Of a stretch of DNA of 64,000 nt, positions 44,005-51,972 are shown one piece after another. The position numbers were made by a program, and so were the translations under genes. Each line of letters starts with the position of its first letter. Position 1 is the stretch's first letter. Source of the DNA: Clostridiaceae bacterium. Its GTDB lineage: Bacteria > Bacillota > Clostridia > Lachnospirales > Lachnospiraceae. The notes beneath the pieces were generated by a model. That model was not told the DNA's origin, searched no databases, and was given only the letters and a program-made list of their open reading frames with translations. The stretch covers positions 62,001 through 126,000 of the forward strand of contig CAJTGI010000009.1 in assembly GCA_910575435.1 (NCBI GenBank), given 5' to 3'.

Positions 44005-44934
44005 ATGATTTTAAGCGCAAGCAGAAGGACGGATATTCCGAATTATTATTCGGAATGGTTTTACAATCGAATCAGGGAAGGCTTTCTTTATGTGAGAAAT
44101 CCTATGAATGCCCGTCAGATTAGCAGGATTGACATATCTCCTGACGTGGTGGACTGCATTGTCTTCTGGACGAAGAACCCGGAGCCTATGATGGGTAGGT
44201 TGGATGAGATCAAGGCATATCCATATTATTTTCAGTTTACTTTGACGGGGTATGGTACGGATGTTGAAAGAAATGTGCCGGATAAGAAGAAAGTGATGAT
44301 TCCGGTTTTCCGGAAATTGTCGGAGAGGATTGAAAGGGAGAGGGTGGTCTGGCGGTATGACCCGATTCTATTTACCCCCAAATATACGCCGGAGTATCAT
44401 GTGCATGCCTTTCGGGAAATTGCCAGTTCGCTGAAAGGCTATACGGAAAAGTGCGTCATCAGCTTTGTGGATTTGTATGCCAGGATCATGCGCAGTATGG
44501 AATCTTTAGGGATGCATGAAATTGACCGAGACGGCTTGGCTAAATTTGCGGAAACGCTCAGCGGGATTGCGGTGGAAAATGGGATGGAGATAGGTAGTTG
44601 CGCAGAGGAGATGGATTTGCGGCAGTGGGGAATCAAACGCAACAGCTGCATTGATCAGGGGCTCATTGAGAGGATTATCGGGTGCAAAATCCAGGGTTCA
44701 AAGGATAAGGGTCAGCGGGCGGCATGCGGTTGTATTGAGAGCGTGGAAATTGGCACCTATCATACCTGCAAGAATGGATGTGTGTATTGTTACGCAAATC
44801 AGGGCAGGGATGATGGGAAGGATCGATATCGCCCGGATTCTCCCCTTCTCTGTGGGGAGGTATTGGATGGGGACAGGGTTACTGTGAGAAAGATAAAGTC
44901 CTTGAGGGTAGAGCAGCTGAGGCTCTTTGATTGA
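44005..44934 (+). CDS. DUF1848 family protein
   Basis: The 309-residue protein opens with ILSASRRTDIPNYYSEWF, the hallmark of DUF1848, and carries VFWTKNPEPM, WRYDPIL and a late Cys cluster CIDQG…CGC…HTCKNGCVYCYAN. The Cys cluster suggests an iron-sulfur site, and the C-x4-C-x2-C-Y-A ending recalls SPL/radical-SAM-like proteins, but the function is not established. ATG 44005, with GGGAGGGA ahead, is preferred over GTG 43975 inside addA. Co-orientation and short spacing place it in the addBA operon, which hints at a DNA-metabolism role. Confidence 0.85.
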   Translation: MILSASRRTDIPNYYSEWFYNRIREGFLYVRNPMNARQISRIDISPDVVDCIVFWTKNPEPMMGRLDEIKAYPYYFQFTLTGYGTDVERNVPDKKKVMIPVFRKLSERIERERVVWRYDPILFTPKYTPEYHVHAFREIASSLKGYTEKCVISFVDLYARIMRSMESLGMHEIDRDGLAKFAETLSGIAVENGMEIGSCAEEMDLRQWGIKRNSCIDQGLIERIIGCKIQGSKDKGQRAACGCIESVEIGTYHTCKNGCVYCYANQGRDDGKDRYRPDSPLLCGEVLDGDRVTVRKIKSLRVEQLRLFD

Positions 44935-44942
44935 AAATTGCG

Positions 44943-44992
44943 GAGCAATGTAACAATCCGTAGCATCAGTTGGGGAAATTACTTTTTGACCT
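44943..44992. repeat. About 43-50-base repeat, right of addBA
   Basis: The counterpart of 36634-36676 (GTAGCATCAGTTGG and TACTTTTTGA). It lies just after the DUF1848 stop. Confidence 0.4.
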
Positions 44993-45045
44993 TGGCATTA
45001 ATAATTGGGAGAATTGTCCCTACTTTGGGATTCTCCTAGAAAAGA

Positions 45046-46743
45046 TTACCCAATCAGCACTTCTTTTCCCCGAAATGCAAAGCCATAATGCCGAATCTGC
45101 TCCTTTGCAACCCCCTCTGCGACCAGCTCCGCATCATATTGCTTATCCTGTATTTGCTCCAGCGCTGCCTGCACTGTCTCTTCCAAGGAGGACTCCCTTT
45201 TTGGCTTATGCACCTTAAATTCTATAATAATAGCATCACTTTTTTTGTTAATTGGCTTCAGCATCACATCATAGCGTCCGAATCCGCTTTCCCGATTGGA
45301 GATCACATGATATCTGTCCGATAAATCCACCATCAGTCCCAATACGAATCCATGATAAAAACGTTCTGGGTCATCTTTCTCCGAAGCATTTTTTGCCGCA
45401 TCAAAGCTGCTGAATGACTGTAGCGCAATATCATTCATAAATTCGTTCATGGCATCAATATCCCCCAGCAACATTGCTTTGATAAAGTCATTGTATCTTG
45501 CCGCCGGATGCCGGAACCAATCACGAATCATCTTACGCATCATAAAGCGTATTTCCATATTCGTAAGGCTGAGCTCATAGCGGTAGCCACCCTCCGGCAG
45601 AAACACACTGCGCAGTACCTTTAGATAACCTCCCGCTAACATCAAACTCCATATCGCAGTGTCTGTATATTCCAGCTGGTCAAAGATGATCTGTTCATCA
45701 ATATCCGTAACCAACGACTTTCCCGCCAGCAAGTCTTCCATGGTCTGTTTGACATTTGCGCTTCCCTGCTGAATGACCACATTAATCAGGCCATTGGAAC
45801 TGGTATTTACCCAGTAGGTGCCGAACTCCCTTTCATTCAACAGATTGATAATAGACCAGGGATTATAAATATCCGTATGCATCCCGAAAGTAAATCCGTC
45901 ATACCATTCCTTTGTCTTTTCTTTTTGTTCACCCATGCCAAAGGAATCCAGAGCAGCAAATACTTCCTCTTCCGTAAAGCCGAAAGAAGTTTCATATATT
46001 TTTGAAGTCGTTGTTACCACGCGCAGGTTATTCAATCCGGAAAACATGCTTTCCTTGCTGATTCTGGTGCATCCTGTCATGATGGCCCTTTCCAGATAGG
46101 GATTCGTCTTAAATGCGGCATTGAACATACTGCGAAAGAACAGTATCATCTCATCCCAGTAGCCATTTACATATGCCTCCTGCATCGGCGTATCGTATTC
46201 GTCCATCAGCAGGATGACCTTTTTTCCATAATAGCGGGAAAGGTATTCGCAGAGCGTCCCTAGAGAATCCGCAGCGATGTCCGCCGGCATTTCCCTGTCA
46301 ATGGACAAGAACTGCTTCTTTTCCTGCTCTGTCAGAAAGTCCTCTTCCAGCAGAAAGCGGAATCGCTTGTATGTCTGCATCAATATATTACAAATCCTGT
46401 GATATGCGATTTCGAATGCATTTTCTTTTATAGATGCAAAACTTACAAAGATGAGCGGATAGCTGCCTTGAAGTTCCCGGTATGCGTATTCCCCATTTTC
46501 ATCCGTTTCCTCCCATATGGAAAGCCCCTTAAAGAGATCCGCTCTTCCCGCATACTCTGTGGAAAAAAAGCAGTTCAGCATATCCATATTCAATGTCTTT
46601 CCAAAGCGGCGGGGCCGGGCAATGAGCGTGACGGAATCCCGGGCCTCCCACCATTCCCTGATAAAATCCGTCTTGTCAATGTAAAAACAGTCCTTTTCCC
46701 TGATGTCGGAAAAACTTTGGTTTCCAATGCTGATTGTTTTCAT
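45046..46743 (-). CDS. AAA-ATPase-like / PD-(D/E)XK nuclease-family protein
   Basis: The 565-residue protein belongs to the widespread group that opens with IGNQSFSDIREKDCFYIDKT, followed by the ATPase loop RPRRFGKTLNMDML (about residues 42-55) and LMDEYDTPMQEAY (Walker B/sensor). The C-terminal PD-(D/E)XK-like part has RYDVMLKP and IIIEFKVHK (about residues 500-530). These proteins occur in many copies in gut Bacteroidetes and Clostridia. Their role is unknown, often suggested to be linked to mobile elements or defence. AAGGAGC precedes the ATG on the minus strand. No partner gene is adjacent. Confidence 0.88.
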   Translation of the reverse strand: MKTISIGNQSFSDIREKDCFYIDKTDFIREWWEARDSVTLIARPRRFGKTLNMDMLNCFFSTEYAGRADLFKGLSIWEETDENGEYAYRELQGSYPLIFVSFASIKENAFEIAYHRICNILMQTYKRFRFLLEEDFLTEQEKKQFLSIDREMPADIAADSLGTLCEYLSRYYGKKVILLMDEYDTPMQEAYVNGYWDEMILFFRSMFNAAFKTNPYLERAIMTGCTRISKESMFSGLNNLRVVTTTSKIYETSFGFTEEEVFAALDSFGMGEQKEKTKEWYDGFTFGMHTDIYNPWSIINLLNEREFGTYWVNTSSNGLINVVIQQGSANVKQTMEDLLAGKSLVTDIDEQIIFDQLEYTDTAIWSLMLAGGYLKVLRSVFLPEGGYRYELSLTNMEIRFMMRKMIRDWFRHPAARYNDFIKAMLLGDIDAMNEFMNDIALQSFSSFDAAKNASEKDDPERFYHGFVLGLMVDLSDRYHVISNRESGFGRYDVMLKPINKKSDAIIIEFKVHKPKRESSLEETVQAALEQIQDKQYDAELVAEGVAKEQIRHYGFAFRGKEVLIG

Positions 46744-46852
46744 AAATAGCTCCTTTCGGCAACTGTATTTAACAAGCGCTCCATCATAAAGTCAGTCATG
46801 TATTATTTCGTAAAAAGAACAGTTACATTATAACATACCTCTATCAGTTTGG

Positions 46853-47040
46853 TCAAATCAAAACTTCTGGAGAGATATTAAGAGAATCGCTATCGCCAAT
46901 CCCGCCATATTCTTTTAGAAAAAGCTGGCCGTCCTCGCTGATTTATACCGTGTCCGTCACACTATTTTCGTCATTCTCCCCCCTGATTTCAAAATAGTAG
47001 TAATCTCGTCATCGCACAATGCGCTCCAAAGCATTTTCAT
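46853..47040 (-). pseudogene. Decayed coding remnant in the gap 46744-47184
   Basis: The minus strand gives a near-continuous frame (DYYYFEIRGENDENSVTDTV, then EDGQLFLKEYGGIGDSDSLN) broken by two stops, ending at TGA 46853-46855. The composition looks like real protein, but I cannot name the family. The rest of the 440-base gap shows no gene. Confidence 0.35.
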
Positions 47041-47290
47041 CACCTACCTAATTATCCTAAATATCGCCATATAGTTTTCCTAAGTTTTGCAAATGCTATG
47101 AATGGACGATTTTATGTAGCAAATGGTCGGAACGAAAAATGCCATGCGTTATCTTATATTGCATGGCATCTGCCTCTTAGAGCATTATTCGTTATGATGC
47201 AAAATGTTTTTCACTTGTTCTGCGGAAATATTAAGCTTTTCTGCAATCTTTTCTATGGAAAAATTCATTTCGTACAAAATTTCTACTTTT

Positions 47291-47434
47291 CCTCTGCGTT
47301 CACCCTCAAGCAAGCCTCTGCGTTCACCCTCAAGTAAGCCTTTGCGTTCGCCCTCAAGCAAGCCTCTGCGTTCACCCTCAAGTAAGCCTTTGCGTTCGCC
47401 CTCAAGCAAGCCTTTGCGCTGGCCCTCGAGCAAG
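47291..47434. repeat. Six 24-base tandem repeats inside the Rpn gene
   Basis: Units such as CCTCTGCGTTCACCCTCAAG plus four bases (47291, 47315, 47339, 47363, 47387, 47411) encode G-L-L-E-G-E-R-K/R on the minus strand. Alternating variants suggest two-unit expansion by slippage. Confidence 0.9.
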
Positions 47435-47717
47435 CCTTCCGCTATGCCTTCTTCCCTTCCTTTGGCAATCATCTGGTCTGCATAGGTTTCTAAAACTTCT
47501 CCGCCCATAACGGCATTCACCTCCCGCTTTGCTTCCAAATTTTCTTTAAAAAGATGTTCCGTCAGTCTGGTTGTAAAGTCTATGATATTAGATATATCAT
47601 ATTCATTCAATATTCCGGCATCTCTGGCCTTTATCATGCCTTGATGCAACTTTCGATACTCCGTGGATATCTCTTTCAAGGATTCCCCTTGCTTAATTTG
47701 TTCATATTTCAGTATAC

Positions 47718-47744
47718 CATATTGAACGTTAGTAGTTCAATATG
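47718..47744. repeat. Hairpin insert that breaks Rpn copy 1
   Basis: CATATTGAAC (47718-47727) and GTTCAATATG (47735-47744) form a perfect 10-base inverted repeat with a 7-base centre. This stretch is absent from Rpn copy 2, where the frame passes straight from FLIPYY to ILKYE. The insert of about 35 bases causes the frame loss. Confidence 0.65.
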
Positions 47745-48278
47745 TGTACAATACGGAATCAAAAAATACAAATCTTTTTCAAGGATATCCTCCCCTGAAT
47801 ACTGTTGCACTTTTATTACGGGAACACGGTATGTCACGCTGATATTTTGTGGAAAGGTAATCTTCATTTGGATTTCATCAGGCGTATTTTTTGTATGTCG
47901 GAGATAGAGGACGGCAGATTCTGGGAACTTCATTTCGTAACCAAATTTTGTAGGCATGGCATTTTCCAGAGCGATATGGAAATCATACTCCACCATTCGC
48001 AATATCATGGAGCCATCCGGGTTGCTCTGGCATTCCAGATGATAAATCTTATCGCCAATATGTATGGCGGAATCCGTGATTCTCTGGTCAAGGCTTTCCT
48101 GATTATCTTTCATCACATGGTGTTCCCCTGACATCAATTCTATCTGATCTGTCATTTTGTAATTTTGGTGAAAAACTTCATTGATGAGCGGTATTAGCAA
48201 ATGTGGATTTTTCTCGCATAATGTGCGGAATATGTCATCATAAATCTTCCCCATGCATTCCTCCTTTGTGTATTTCAT

Positions 48279-48719
48279 AAGTTAATATGACTTGTTACTA
48301 TGAGCGGCGAAGCCGAGAATGGTAACAGCAGATTGTTTTCAGCGAAAGAATTTGTTGAAAATATATTGTTGCCAATTATAGACGGAAATGATTTCTTTTG
48401 CAACTACTAAAGTTTTAAGATTGACAAGAGGGGCAAAATTGTACAAAAACTTAATGGAAATATTGTAAGAAACAGGACGGAATCTCCGAGATTATAAGGT
48501 GTGAGCCCTTTTGTCTACGTACAGATAATTCTAATTTGTATTGTTATGTTGCACAAATCTTTTATTCCTTTTTTATATATTTTAGATAGAGCAGTAGCAA
48601 AGAATAAAGTATAATTATGAAAATATGCTGGTTTTTTTACAACATATTTGTGCAGTTTTATGATACCATGTAATAGTGTACAAATAAAAATACGTAGAGT
48701 TTTTTGATAGGGGGGATAT
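48279..48719. other. 441-base gap without a supported gene
   Basis: It contains a TGTTAC/GTAACA inverted pair near 48294-48328 enclosing GAGCGGCGAAGCCGAG, AT-rich sequence, and near 48648-48666 a TTTGTGCAGTTTTATGATA block resembling the promoter at 16886. GATAGGGGGGATAT at the end is a ribosome site for the small frame at 48720. Confidence 0.45.
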
Positions 48720-48958
48720 ATGGTTTATTTTTTACAACAAATTGATTTGGAGACAAGATTCATCCATTTACTGGCAAAGAATATTCAGAGGATTCCACTA
48801 TTTTTATTCTGGAGGAGAATGACAGTTCCGATATGGTTTGCTGTCAAAATGACAATGGGATTTACACGGTTCGCTTGGGGCTTGGCGATGAAAATTGGAT
48901 GATGAAGGCGGGGTATTTGACTAAATTGTTTTCAAAAAACTCTCAACCTCTTTGTTGA
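48720..48958 (+). pseudogene. Frameshifted small unknown gene, 3' end run into a neighbour
   Basis: After a good ribosome site, ATG 48720 opens MVYFLQQIDLE. A one- or two-base shift near 48744-48750 leads into a second frame (DKIHPFTGKEYSEDS, then SSDMVCCQNDNGIYTVRLGL) that looks like genuine protein and ends at TGA 48956-48958. The last part overlaps the 3' end of the convergent hydrolase gene, so the original end was probably lost. No family recognised. Confidence 0.35.
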
Positions 48959-49604
48959 ATGCAAGGTATCTCTTATTTGCAATAAAATGATTGCCTTTAA
49001 TAATGGATAATTTTGCATTAGGTATATTTTCCGCAATTTCTTTTGTATGAGATTCCTTAATGATATCATTTCTTCCACAGATTATGAGCGTGGGAACAGT
49101 TATTTTTGATAGTTGGGTTCGTTTAATATTCGGTTCGTTCACCATTAACCCAAGCATTTCAGCACTCTTTTTTGCACAAGATGATTTTAAAGCAAATCGC
49201 CTTGCTATTTTGTATCCTATTTCAATAGGAATTTGTGTCGTTTTTTTTACCCCTTTCGGATTCAGATTTCCCCCATTCAATATCAATGCCTTTACCTTGT
49301 CGGGATAGTTTATTGCAAATTTCATTGCTATATTTGCCCCGTCGGAAAATCCCAAAATAACCGCATTTGAAATTTCATGGCTTGTCATGAAATCGCATAA
49401 ATCATAGGAAAATTGTTCGATAGTAAAGGGTTTAGTGCCTCTTGGTGATTTGCCGTGACCTCGTGTGTCTATAGCAATTACTCTATATCTGTTGCTAAAA
49501 TAATCTATTTGATGTTTGAAATATGAGTTGTTTTCTCCGTTCCCATGCAAAAGGATGAAAGGTTCCTTATTTCCTTTTTCTCGATAATATAAAGTTATAT
49601 TCAT
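48921..49604 (-). CDS. Alpha/beta-hydrolase fold protein
   Basis: The 227-residue hydrolase has the oxyanion region HGNGENNSYFKHQI, DTRGHGKSP, nucleophile elbow GFSDGAN (Ser about residue 97), the acid in ICGRNDIIKE, and catalytic His in IKGNHFI. The length and order match small esterase/lipase-like enzymes. The substrate cannot be read from the sequence. It has no signal peptide. It lies downstream of nadE on the same strand, separated by 167 bases with two hairpins, so it may have its own promoter. Confidence 0.88.
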   Translation of the reverse strand: MNITLYYREKGNKEPFILLHGNGENNSYFKHQIDYFSNRYRVIAIDTRGHGKSPRGTKPFTIEQFSYDLCDFMTSHEISNAVILGFSDGANIAMKFAINYPDKVKALILNGGNLNPKGVKKTTQIPIEIGYKIARRFALKSSCAKKSAEMLGLMVNEPNIKRTQLSKITVPTLIICGRNDIIKESHTKEIAENIPNAKLSIIKGNHFIANKRYLAFNKEVESFLKTI

Positions 49605-49630
49605 TTATGTTTCCTCGCTAATCCTGATTT

Positions 49631-49677
49631 TTCCACTTCTACAAAGTGGAAGTTCCATCATGCCGGCTCCGCCGGCA
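49631..49677. repeat. Two small hairpins between nadE and the hydrolase
   Basis: TTCCACTT/AAGTGGAA (49631-49638, 49644-49651) and TGCCGGC/GCCGGCA (49661-49667, 49671-49677, loop TCC) are perfect inverted repeats. Neither has a T-run, so these are processing or regulatory structures rather than clear terminators. Confidence 0.5.
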
Positions 49678-49771
49678 CAAACGGTGGAAGAATGCTGCTT
49701 TGCAACAAGTTTGCTTTTGCGGACGGTTCTTCCCACATGAATATCATTCATGTTGTGAATGGTTTTTTCAT

Positions 49772-51709
49772 TCACGTTTTAATCTCGTCCAGTTCCTGCA
49801 TCCACAGATTGACGGAGGCATCGCTGGGCATGCGCCAGTCTCCTCTGGGGGACAGGGCGACGCTTCCCACTTTCGGGCCGTCTGGCAGGCAGGATCGCTT
49901 GAACTGCTGAGAGAAGAACCGCCGATAGAAGGTGCGCAGCCATTTGTGGATAACGGCTGGCTCGTAAGTTCCTTCAAAGGTGAATTTTGCAAGCCGGTAG
50001 ATCTTTTTGGGGGCGTAGCCAAAGCGCATGAGGAAGTATAGGAAGAAGTCGTGGAGTTCGTATGGCCCTACGATATCTTCCGTCTTCTGGGATATTTTCC
50101 CCTGTTCCGGGGGCAGCAGTTCCGGGCTGACGGGAGTGTCCAGCACGTCCATCAAAATTTCTTTCAGCCTTTCCTCTTCTGTGGTTTCCGCATAATATTG
50201 TACCAGATAGCGCACCAAAGTCTTGGGTACGGAGGAGTTCACGCCGTACATGGACATGTGGTCGCCGTTATAGGTTGCCCAGCCCAGTGCCAGTTCCGAC
50301 ATGTCCCCGGTGCCGATGACCATCCCGCCGGACTGGTTCGCCAGATCCATCAGCACCAGCGTCCGCTGCCTTGCCTGGGAATTTTCGTAGGTGATATCCC
50401 GCTCGTCTGCGTCATGCCCGATATCCCGGAAATGAAGTTCCACCGCCTCATGGATGGGCACTTCCTTCAATGTGGCGCCCAGGATGCGGGTGAGTTCGCA
50501 GGCATTCTGGTAGGTGCGGTCCGTGGTGCCGAAGCAGGGCATGGTCACGGACAGGATGCCGCTGTGGTCAAGCCCCAGCAGATCGAAAGCCTTGGCGGTG
50601 ACAAGAAGGGCCAAGGTGGAATCCAATCCGCCCGAAATGCCCACCACGGCAGTCTTGCTGTGGGTGTGGGACAGGCGTTTTTTTAAGCCCAGTGCCTGAA
50701 TATTTAAAATCTCATCACATCTGCGGTCTCTGTCCGCCTTATTTTGGGGAACGAAGGGAGTCTGGGGATATTGGCGGGTGAGGGAAGTCTCTTCAATCTC
50801 GGAGAAAGAAAAGGATACATTCAAATACTCTTCCACTCTTCCCACGGTGGGATAGGTGCTCATGCGGCGGCGTTCGCTAATCAGGCGTCCCAAGTCCAAT
50901 TCGCTCACAATCATTCCATTCTGGAAACGCTCGGACTGGACCAGAAGGCTGCCATTTTCCACAATGAGATTATGCCCGGCAAAGACCAGATCCGTGGAGG
51001 ATTCCCCCTCGCCGGCATCGGCGTAAATGTAGCCGCAAACCAGGCGGGCAGACTGGTTCTGCACCAATTCCCGGCGGTACAAATCTTTTCCCGTAGTCTC
51101 ATCGCTGGCGGAAAGGTTGGCAATCACCGTGGCTCCGGCCGTGGCGTGATGGCTGGATGGGGGGATGGGCATCCACAAATCCTCGCAGATATCTATGCCC
51201 AGGCGGAAGGCGGGGAGATTTCTGGCCTGAAAAGTTAGGTTGGTGCCAAAGGGTATCGCCTCTCCCGCCGCTCCCAGTGACGAAAGGTTGATATATTCAT
51301 AGCCGACTTCCGGCTGGGAGAAATGCCTTGCCTCGTAAAATTCAGAATAATTGGGAAGATATTGCTTGGGCACGATTCCCAGCAGTTTCCCACGGAATAT
51401 GACTCCGGCCACATTGTATAAAGAATTTCTCGCATAGAGGGGAAAGCCTACCAGCACCATCATGTCCATGGAAGCGGATGCCTGCATGATATCCTTTAAT
51501 CCGGTGAAAACGCCCTGGAGAAGGCTGTCCTGCAAAAATAAATCGCCGCAAGTGTAGCCTGTCAGGCACAGTTCCGGAAAGACTGCCAGTTTTGCCTTTT
51601 CTGTCTCCGCCCGCTTCATCTGCTCTATGATTTTTTCTGTGTTAAAGGGCACGTCCCCCACCTGCAAATCCGGAGTGACAGCCGCCACCTTAATAAATCC
51701 CTGTCTCAT
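49772..51709 (-). CDS. nadE: Glutamine-hydrolysing NAD+ synthetase
   Basis: The 645-residue two-domain enzyme has an N-terminal nitrilase-type glutaminase with Glu in FPELCLTGYTCGD and Cys in IDICEDLWMP. The C-terminal synthetase has the PP-loop GISGGLDSTLALL and the GTGDMSELALGW motif. It makes NAD+ from deamido-NAD+, ATP and glutamine, with ammonia tunnelled between the domains. ATG 51709, with GGGAGG 6 bases ahead, fits better than the earlier in-frame start at 51760 or the ATG at 51715 that touches the ribosome site. A standard housekeeping gene. Confidence 0.96.
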   Translation of the reverse strand: MRQGFIKVAAVTPDLQVGDVPFNTEKIIEQMKRAETEKAKLAVFPELCLTGYTCGDLFLQDSLLQGVFTGLKDIMQASASMDMMVLVGFPLYARNSLYNVAGVIFRGKLLGIVPKQYLPNYSEFYEARHFSQPEVGYEYINLSSLGAAGEAIPFGTNLTFQARNLPAFRLGIDICEDLWMPIPPSSHHATAGATVIANLSASDETTGKDLYRRELVQNQSARLVCGYIYADAGEGESSTDLVFAGHNLIVENGSLLVQSERFQNGMIVSELDLGRLISERRRMSTYPTVGRVEEYLNVSFSFSEIEETSLTRQYPQTPFVPQNKADRDRRCDEILNIQALGLKKRLSHTHSKTAVVGISGGLDSTLALLVTAKAFDLLGLDHSGILSVTMPCFGTTDRTYQNACELTRILGATLKEVPIHEAVELHFRDIGHDADERDITYENSQARQRTLVLMDLANQSGGMVIGTGDMSELALGWATYNGDHMSMYGVNSSVPKTLVRYLVQYYAETTEEERLKEILMDVLDTPVSPELLPPEQGKISQKTEDIVGPYELHDFFLYFLMRFGYAPKKIYRLAKFTFEGTYEPAVIHKWLRTFYRRFFSQQFKRSCLPDGPKVGSVALSPRGDWRMPSDASVNLWMQELDEIKT

Positions 51710-51902
51710 ATTCATCCTCCCTTGGAACTGCCAAAGTAAGTTTCTGCGAGTTATCTGCAAATATTTTATGACAATTCCTGATAATTTACTTCTTCGATGT
51801 TATCATTCACAGCTTAAAAAAACCCGAAATTTTCAGCCATGCATAGTTACTCTTTGGTTACATTGTACCATAATCTCATAAAAAAAATCCATAAAATTGG
51901 TT

Positions 51903-51931
51903 TTGAATAATATTTTGTCCTATGATATACT
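51903..51931 (+). promoter_or_regulatory. Sigma-A promoter of the M56-like gene
   Basis: TTGAAT (51903-51908) and TATACT (51926-51931) are 17 bases apart, with a TG extension before the -10 element, 42 bases before ATG 51973. Confidence 0.65.
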
Positions 51932-51972
51932 TATCACGACTGGTTTATAAATAGATAGATGAGGAAATATGT

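Larger units (their letters stand above)
47185..48254 (-). pseudogene. Rpn-family recombination-promoting nuclease (PD-(D/E)XK), interrupted (copy 1)
   Basis: From ATG 48254 (AAAGGAGG ahead) the N-terminal part reads MGKIYDDIFRTLCEKNPHLL, with ITDSAIHIGDKIYHLECQSN, the PD-(D/E)XK core of Rpn/YhgA-like proteins. It runs off after VQQYSGEDILEKDLYFLIPY into an inserted hairpin and stops near 47709. The C-terminal part resumes in another frame (EYRKLHQGMIKARDAGILNE) and ends with six GLLEGERK-type repeats and a helical tail at 47185. The broken paralogue at 55218-56008 shows the undisturbed sequence. Rpn proteins are RecA-independent recombination nucleases related to transposases. Confidence 0.8.

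Noticed and set aside
47291-47434. Repeats considered as a CRISPR array
   Set aside because: The 24-base units are contiguous with no spacers and encode an octapeptide in a reading frame; no cas genes are present.
50051-50686. Plus-strand open frame of 211 codons opposite nadE
   Set aside because: Fully antisense to NAD synthetase motifs; shadow frame.
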